Positions 57,989 to 64,000 of a DNA stretch of 64,000 nt are shown piece by piece (the first letter of the stretch is position 1; the number at the start of each line of letters is the position of its first letter). The notes under the pieces are model-generated. The model had not been told where the DNA came from. It was given only the letters and a program-made list of their open reading frames with translations, and did not search any database. The stretch comes from Warburgia ugandensis (Eukaryota; Streptophyta; Magnoliopsida; Canellales; Canellaceae), in assembly GCA_035236585.1 (NCBI GenBank), contig CP141136.1, forward strand, positions 29,418,449 to 29,482,448, read 5' to 3'. Position numbers and translations under genes: made by a program.

Positions 57989-60594
57989 TGTAATGACTCC
58001 AATTTTGTAACATTTAAAATCCCAAGTTAGCAATGAAAAGTTCAGTTTTTGAAGATAAGGGCATTTTGGTTATTTCACTATTCACCATGACTAAACCTAG
58101 AAATTTGGTCCTGAAAATGATACCATTAGGTGCGTCTCAGAAAAAGGAATCCAACAAGACCAAAATCACCCAAAACGGAGTTAAAATGAGCAAGTTATGG
58201 CCCTTTGAAGTTCAGGGGCAAAAATATAATTTTTACTAAAAAATGGATTTAGCCTGCAAAACACAGGGGCCCGTTTTGATACGGGCACCCTTCATCTTCA
58301 ACCCCCTAGAGGGTTCTAGAACGGCAGTGATTGGAGGAGAAATCACCGTCATTCTGGAGGTTTCTCCACCGCCATTCAAGGGCGGTGAGAGCCCCCTCCA
58401 GAACCCTCTTATAGCTCTATAAATAGAGCTCTTGGGTGCCTCTAATGGCAGCCCAAAAGCTTGAAGAAAACTCGTTTTGGAGAAGCAACCAAGAGGAGAA
58501 AGGAGGAGAAAAACCCAGCAATGAGCCAAGTATGCTCAAGATCCCTCAAAACCCGTCTTCACAGTAGTCCTAGGCTTAGTTTCCCTCAGTTTTTGCATGA
58601 AAAATCATGCAAAATAGAGCCCTGAAGAGTCACCAAGGACCCAGGGACGTTCCCTGGGCCACACTGGTTCGACAGGGTTGAACTAGGGTGCCTTGAGAAC
58701 GCCCCAGTCCCCCAACGAACGAAACATTCCAGACGGAACGAGACGCGTCTACCGCATCTGAGAGATGGGGGGGAAAATCTGGCGCGTCAGCAGATGCGCC
58801 CGCTGAGGTGCATACCGCAGATGTGTAGCATGCTAGCAATCCAGGATTTTTCTCTTCTTAAGAACAGATGGGCGCATGATGCTAACGCGCAACGCACTAG
58901 CATTCCGCCTTTTCACTCTTAAGGCCCTTATGTACATGTGACACTAAAAAGCTTATAACTTGAGATCTAGAGCTCCGATTGAGGAGCCGCCAAAGGTGTT
59001 GTGTCCGTGTCGATGACACAGACACATCCAAACTATAAAATCCCTGATCAAGGCCCAATAAAAGGTGAGCATGACTCTTAGAATAGGATGGTGGCGCGTG
59101 GCCGTTAGACCTTTGGAATACTGATGATACCAAGGCCCAATTAGGACCTTAGGACACCCATAGGCATGGGGATAAACCCTTAATGCCTAAAAAATAATAC
59201 CAACCACTCTAAAACCTATAAAAGATAAGTCAAACTAACCTTGATTCCCCAAACCATGTTCAGGAGCATACGAGGACAAAGGGGTTAGCGCGACCTAGCC
59301 AGGTAGGTGCTCTATCGCTACTAGACTTTTAAAAAGAGCCATGACTGTTTTGAATGCATGATTTAAGTATAAATTATATGAATTATTTAGCATGACTTAT
59401 TTGATGACTTGTTTAGCATATAAATGAATTCGGCATGCATAGGATAAACACATTATGGATAGACATGCTTTATAAATAATTGCACATATTGCATGATTTG
59501 TGGGCATTAAGTTCTTGCAAAAAAAATTGCATGTCCTTGAGGGTTACCAAAAGACGTTGGAGTGCCGAGGGCCAAGCAGTTGTGAGGGACCCAAAGAGGA
59601 CAAGTTTTGAAAAGAGGTTTTTGGCTTATTTGATCGTACATGATTTGGGCTAATAAGCTCATGGGCGCTATGCCGAGAGGTCTAGGGTCGCCACCCAGCC
59701 TCTACCACTATTAGGTGGATGGGTACCATACCCAAAAAGGGCATGTCCCTGCTTCGACTGCATGTGGTACAAGGGGCTACCACTGGTGTCACGACACTGG
59801 GTCGAAGTGTCATATGCCCCGTGGAGGTATATGATCCTGTGTCCCTAGGTACCCGGGGACCACACGGCGGTGAGGTCGTGGGCATAGTTGGACCCTATGG
59901 TTTCATGGACTTATTTGCATGGCATGGCATGAATGAGGTTGGTCGACCATACCATGATAGATATCCATGAGTTGGATTCAAAGAAGCATCTTATGCATAT
60001 CATAATGTTATGATATATATATATATATATGATACTTTCGATTTGGATTTTGTGATCCTTTAAGTCGTTAGTATTTTGGTTTGACAATGGTTTTTAATTC
60101 CGATCTTGAACATGAGTGTTCAACCGTACACATATTTTGAAAGAGCATATGATTTTAAACATCTCATACATTATAAAACTAGTAGTGATGGACTCCTACT
60201 GAGTATAGTATATACTCACCCTATCCTTAACATTTTTCAGGATAATTCCATCCATGAGTAGAGGATATCTATGTTAGTGCCACGAGCAAGTGAATAAAAA
60301 AGGAAACAATTATACATGTAAGTAAATTCTCAACCCTTTGGATATGTATTTGTATTTATTTACAGTTGGGCTATGTGCTGTGACTGGATAGATCTGGGGA
60401 AAAACACTTATGATTTCTAAAGCTTTTCAAAAACTACCTTGGTTGTTGTGAAAGCAAATGACACTTGGGGTTTTCAAATTGAATTTCAAATAAAAGATTT
60501 TTTCGCTGCATTGCATTGTTTTTCAAATAGGGTTCCCACCTTAGGAATTTAGATTTTTCATTTAAAAATGCATGAGAAAACCCGGGTCGTCACA
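57989..60594 (+). repeat. Solo LTR of a chromovirus-type retrotransposon (2.6 kb)
   Basis: It begins TGTAATGACTCCAATTTTG and ends CCCGGGTCGTCACA, with TG...CA termini and a perfect GTTAC duplication. It interrupts the TNP2 gene. A TATA box inside a palindrome lies at 58413-58430. GC content rises at 58240-58850 and 59540-59900, unlike the surrounding DNA. Short open frames there (e.g. 59719-59970) show no family features. No gag or pol is present. Confidence 0.92.
58413..58430 (+). promoter_or_regulatory. TATA box of the solo LTR within an inverted repeat
   Basis: AGCTCTATAAATAGAGCT has 8-bp arms and a 2-base centre. The TATAAATA core lies about 430 bp into the LTR, so U3 is short and R-U5 long. 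Confidence 0.6.
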
Positions 60595-63077
60595 GTTACT
60601 TAGTCAATATATGGATGAACTTCATCAAGATTAATATTTTGCAAGAGATAAAGGTGTGCTTATTACCATTTCTTACGATCATCGGTTGATACACGACCAC
60701 TAGATAAACATTCACCAATTCTTAGATCAATTAATGTACCTAAATGTTTCTTTCTTTAGATTCCAATAGCATTCACTCCTGATAAATACTAAGTGCAAAA
60801 CTCCACTGCTTCTTCTGCAATGTAACATCCAGCAATACACCCCTCTGCTTGATTGTGATTCCATACATAACCTTTTAACACCGTCATGTAGTTTCAAATT
60901 AGTACATCCATCGCAAATAAATAGGTCAATATAGCCTAACCTCATCACTAAGGTGCTCTATTAATTGTACCATGATATCAAAGAAGGGTGGAAAGATTGT
61001 CTCAAGCTTGCATAAGGTTGTTACTAAATGCTCCTAGATTTCTTACAATTTTGATGTATCCACCATTTTCTCACACAAAGCATTAAAGAAGTAGTAAAAT
61101 TTTAATAGTAAATTCTCTAACTTTATCTGGTAGCACTAAACATATTGCTATGAGCAGGATTTACATCAATGTATCGTAATCATAAGACTCCATCCTTAAT
61201 AGTTTCAACTCTTCCATAGAGATAATGTTTCTAAAGCTTGAAGAGTACCCATCTAGGACTATGATATCTAACACAGTTTTACACACCAGTCTTCTCTCCA
61301 CTATGCTAAGTGTATAATTTTCTTTAGGTAAGCTTGTTCCTTGGATGCCCCTATCCTATGGATGTAACCTTTTCTTCAAACCCATTGTCATGGATCCATT
61401 CGAGCTGCAAGTCGATACTTTGTTTTACCCAGCATGTCGAGTAAGGTACCAGTCAAGCTTTACAGGCATTCTTCTCAATGTACATGACATCAAGCACATG
61501 TTGCATCTGTAGGGATTTCCATTATATAAGTTCAAAGAATATTGACTTCTTCTTCCAATAGCTTTTAGAGTTGCTTTCATATATAGGCGAAGTTGCCTTC
61601 TTCTTCTTCCTTCATGATACATTAAGATTCTCAACTTGTTACAATACTTATCTTCTAGTCAACTTCTTTGAAGATGACCTAGTCTCCACACGACCATTGA
61701 ATTCTCCGTTTTAAAACAGTATGGATGGTTTCTATGCAACGATCTTTTGTTTCATAGGAATGCCATCTTCTTGCCATGTTGAAGTCGTCTAGTGCACGTT
61801 TGGTTACTACATATAGGACAGGCATATTATCACTTCACTATGCATCCCCCCAAATTATCGTATGTAAATAAGTCACTTATTTTCCATACTAGTATAGCCT
61901 TAAGGGTCAATGTATATTTCTTATATGCGTCATAAGCTTCAACCCCTACTTCCCACATTGTCATAAGGTTTCTTGGGACCCAATATTAACATAGTTAACA
62001 TCATGAACTTCCTCTTCATGCACAACAACTGTTCATAGAACCATGAGAATTAATCCCGTTTGTAGATATTACAAGTTGTAGGTTTCTAAGTTCTTCTCTA
62101 AAATTGGACCACATGAAGTCTACAAGCTTATGTGTAGGGCTATCTACTAGATGGTATAAATAGTTATCACCTAATCTCTCTCCTTAGAATGCCATACTAG
62201 TTTATTTAATATGAATGAATAAGGGGAAATACCATAGGACCTTTGTTGGGACATCTTTCACTTACTGATCACTTGAGTTCTTCTTCATCTTCCATCTTGA
62301 ATGTCCACAAGTTGGACATATAATTTTGTCTTTATGCTCCTTTCTGTATGAGATGCAATCATTGGAAGGGCATGTATTTTTTCATACTTCAACCTTAATG
62401 CAGCCAAGTTTTTCTTTACCTCCCATGTCGACCTAGCCAATTTGTTCTCCTTGGGTGGCATTTTGCTAATGACTTTCAACAATTCTATAAAAGTTTGATC
62501 TGAAATACCAAATCTTGATTTCATGTTGTAAAGTTCTACCATTGAGGAGAACTTAGTATAACCTATATACTCAATGTACAATGGCTCATCAGCTTCATCC
62601 AATATAGTCTAAAATTGTTCTGGGTCATCTTGGAAGTCATTGTATACATCTCAAAACATCAGTACAGTTGTACTTCTATTTACAACACTTCTGATAGTGA
62701 CTTCTTTTTCATATACACATTCAGCCCTTACCGAGGGCCTATGAGGTATTCCCTCTCCATGTCACATCCAGGGGCGATAGCTTTCATCAACTCTATTGAA
62801 GCACAAATGTTCTCTAAACTTACCAATAGTAATCTTTTGAGGTTTTCACATCTCGAGCTTGGACATCACATTCGAATACAATAACCACCTACCCCAAGTG
62901 CAAACTCTATAAATCCCTCCTCATATTCCCTTGATCCATACTCATCCAAGAAAATTTGTCAATTTTCTTCAAATGTTGATGTTCAAATACATGCGAAGAC
63001 TTTCTAGATATGAAAAGATTAATAACATGGGTTAGGCATTTAACCAAATACTTAGCGTGCACAAAAAATATACATAT

Positions 63078-63121
63078 ATAATATAATATAATATAATATA
63101 ATATAATATAATATAATATAT
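63078..63121. repeat. (ATAAT)n-type microsatellite
   Basis: About nine ATAAT/ATATA pentamer units lie near the 5' side of the TNP2 gene. Confidence 0.93.
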
Positions 63122-63354
63122 ATTAGAGGACTCAAACTTTTCAACTCTAGGATTAGGACAAGTAAGAATGATGCAAACACATGATTGATCCATGGACATT
63201 AATGATACACACACTAATCCATACACATGAATGATCACACACATACAAGAAGAAAAAAGATTAAGAAAAGGAATTTTATACCCATAAACATCAAACAAAG
63301 TAAACATATGACAAAACAAGAATGAATACTACCAACTGTCTTCATGTTCTATTG

Positions 63355-63735
63355 AAAAGAACAATTAAAGGATGGTTCTTAGAAACCATCTTATAAAACA
63401 TGACATTATAAGATGGTTTTCAGAACCGTCTTATATTCTTAAGACTATTTTACAAGATGATTTTTAAAACCATCTTATATTTTGTTGAAAATATAAGATG
63501 GTTTTTCAAGACCATCTTATATTGCCATGTTTTATAAGACGGTTTTCAAAAACCATCTTATAAACTGCTTTTATAAGATGGTTTTCGAAAACCGTCTATT
63601 GTGCATGACCATATAAGACTATTTTTGTAAACTGTCTTATAAATTGTTTTTATAAGACAATTTTTATTATAAAATTTTTTTATAAAAAAATTGTATTTAA
63701 ACTGTCTTATTTTTGCCATCTTATAAAACCCAATT
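63355..63735. repeat. Right subterminal repeat array of the CACTA transposon
   Basis: ATAAGATGGTTTT followed by AAACCATCTTATA-type inverted repeats recur at least seven times (e.g. 63371-63395, 63408-63434, 63491-63520, 63535-63560). They are in better condition than in the left array. The array ends just inside the presumed right terminus. Confidence 0.88.
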
Positions 63736-63749
63736 TTTATTAGCATGTG

Positions 63750-64000
63750 CATAGTTTTAGCATAAGAGTGTTCTTTGATTGTGATGTTTGATATTAGGTT
63801 TTGAAACTGTATATAGATGTTTAATCTAGTTTGACAATAAGTTGTGATATGAGTTATGATTTGCACTTAAAGTTCAGGTGAAAAAGGACTACTATATGTT
63901 ATTATGTTTTGAAAAGTACATGGATGAGTTTTGCACAATGTATTAGGGTCTATTGATACCTAGATTGGAGATTTGAGATAGGCTATTGAGCCTAGTGGGA
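63750..64000 (+). repeat. Presumed continuation of the second chromovirus LTR
   Basis: Non-coding sequence after the CACTA right end continues to the window edge. It is assigned only by position, since no second LTR copy is available for comparison. Confidence 0.4.

Larger units (their letters stand above)
57400..62900 (-). pseudogene. CACTA transposase of the TNP2 / Transposase_21 family, broken
   Basis: TNP2 proteins cut at CACTA ends. On the minus strand, in order: YIGYTKFSSMVELYNMKSRF and ISDQTFIELLKVISKMPP, then KKNLAALRLKYEKIHALP (62285-62602); CPTCGHSRWKMKKNSS (near 62290); KVLWYFPL (near 62220); HVLDVMYIEKNACKA (near 61480), where related proteins have HVMHIEKNVC; LDEVHPYID (near 60630). 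Then, beyond the solo LTR, VKWLQDEHCHSFSTWL (near 57820) and the DUF4216-like tail EVIKYTGYAINGYCFHKKYH (57400-57645), with NPIVANNTYYEVIYD. Frameshifts and stops are scattered, so it is not functional. The N-terminal start is not identified. Confidence 0.85.
46031..63749 (-). mobile_element. CACTA (En/Spm-type) DNA transposon with two genes, interrupted by two solo LTRs
   Basis: The left end begins CACTATTACTAAGAGTGGC. The right end, read inward on the minus strand, begins CACATGCTAATAAAAATTGG, an imperfect match. Flanking triplets TAT and CAT fit a 3-bp target duplication with one change. Subterminal arrays of inverted repeats lie inside both ends. The interior encodes a TNP2 transposase and a Transposase_24/Ulp1-like protein, both on the minus strand. 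Without the two solo LTRs the element is about 10.9 kb. It is inserted in the second chromovirus LTR. The exact ends are provisional, and two adjacent elements cannot be fully excluded. Confidence 0.75.

Noticed and set aside
59682-59970. Overlapping 67- and 83-codon frames in a GC-richer stretch
   Set aside because: They are inside the solo LTR's R-U5, on both strands at once, with no recognisable domain. The GC content alone explains the lack of stops.
1-64000. An intact host gene or a new cellular system
   Set aside because: Both strands were read for domains, splice patterns and long frames. Apart from the TR-GAG gag, everything with coding character belongs to decayed transposons or the plastid fragment.

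Overview
This is nuclear DNA of a flowering plant. It is a transposon-packed, AT-rich, probably heterochromatic interval in which I find no intact host gene. Four things place it in a plant: Ty3/gypsy elements of the Athila/Tat (OTA) group primed by tRNA-Asp, Tekay/Del-type chromoviruses primed by tRNA-iMet, a CACTA (En/Spm) transposon with a TNP2-type transposase, and a scrap of the plastid gene ycf2. The species cannot be read from the sequence. The only long, undamaged reading frame is the gag of a young non-autonomous retroelement (2481-4361, minus).

Left half (1-37615): insertions nested in one old OTA element, here called element A, on the plus strand. A is visible in four blocks: 7458-12688, 22757-24699, 37417-37615, and a part left of the window. 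(i) A young TR-GAG-type element (1-7457, minus, cut by the window edge) sits in A's gag; its LTRs are nearly identical. (ii) A Tekay-like chromovirus (12689-22756, minus) sits in A's integrase, with ACTAG/ACTAT target duplications. (iii) A second full-length OTA element, B (24700-37411, plus), sits in A's 3' untranslated region, with perfect ATGAT duplications. LTR divergence judged by eye gives the order A oldest, then B, then Tekay, then TR-GAG.

Middle (37616-44075): a plastid ycf2 fragment lies directly beyond the last piece of A. It is followed by the 3' end and long LTR of a Tat-type element (38359-43061). Within that LTR lie a 495-bp TRIM (38776-39270) and a 107-bp internally deleted chromovirus LTR (39640-39746). 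About 1 kb after it is unassigned.

Right half (44080-64000): the decayed integrase/chromodomain end and 3' LTR of another chromovirus, split by a CACTA transposon (about 46031-63749). The CACTA carries two minus-strand genes. One is a TNP2 transposase (about 57400-62900). The other is an intron-containing Transposase_24/Ulp1-like gene (about 46900-56400). It has hairpin-rich subterminal arrays at both ends and, unusually, a third array between the genes. Each gene is broken by a chromovirus-type solo LTR with a perfect 5-bp target duplication: 48147-52356 (TCCTC) and 57989-60594 (GTTAC).

The most interesting signals are shared non-coding motifs recurring in otherwise diverged OTA elements: a leader motif, a post-pol hairpin, a pre-PPT motif and a U5-end motif. 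Also notable are OTA leader sequence captured inside a chromovirus solo LTR, the internal CACTA array, and the ycf2 insert at an element junction. Divergences are eye estimates, not computed.
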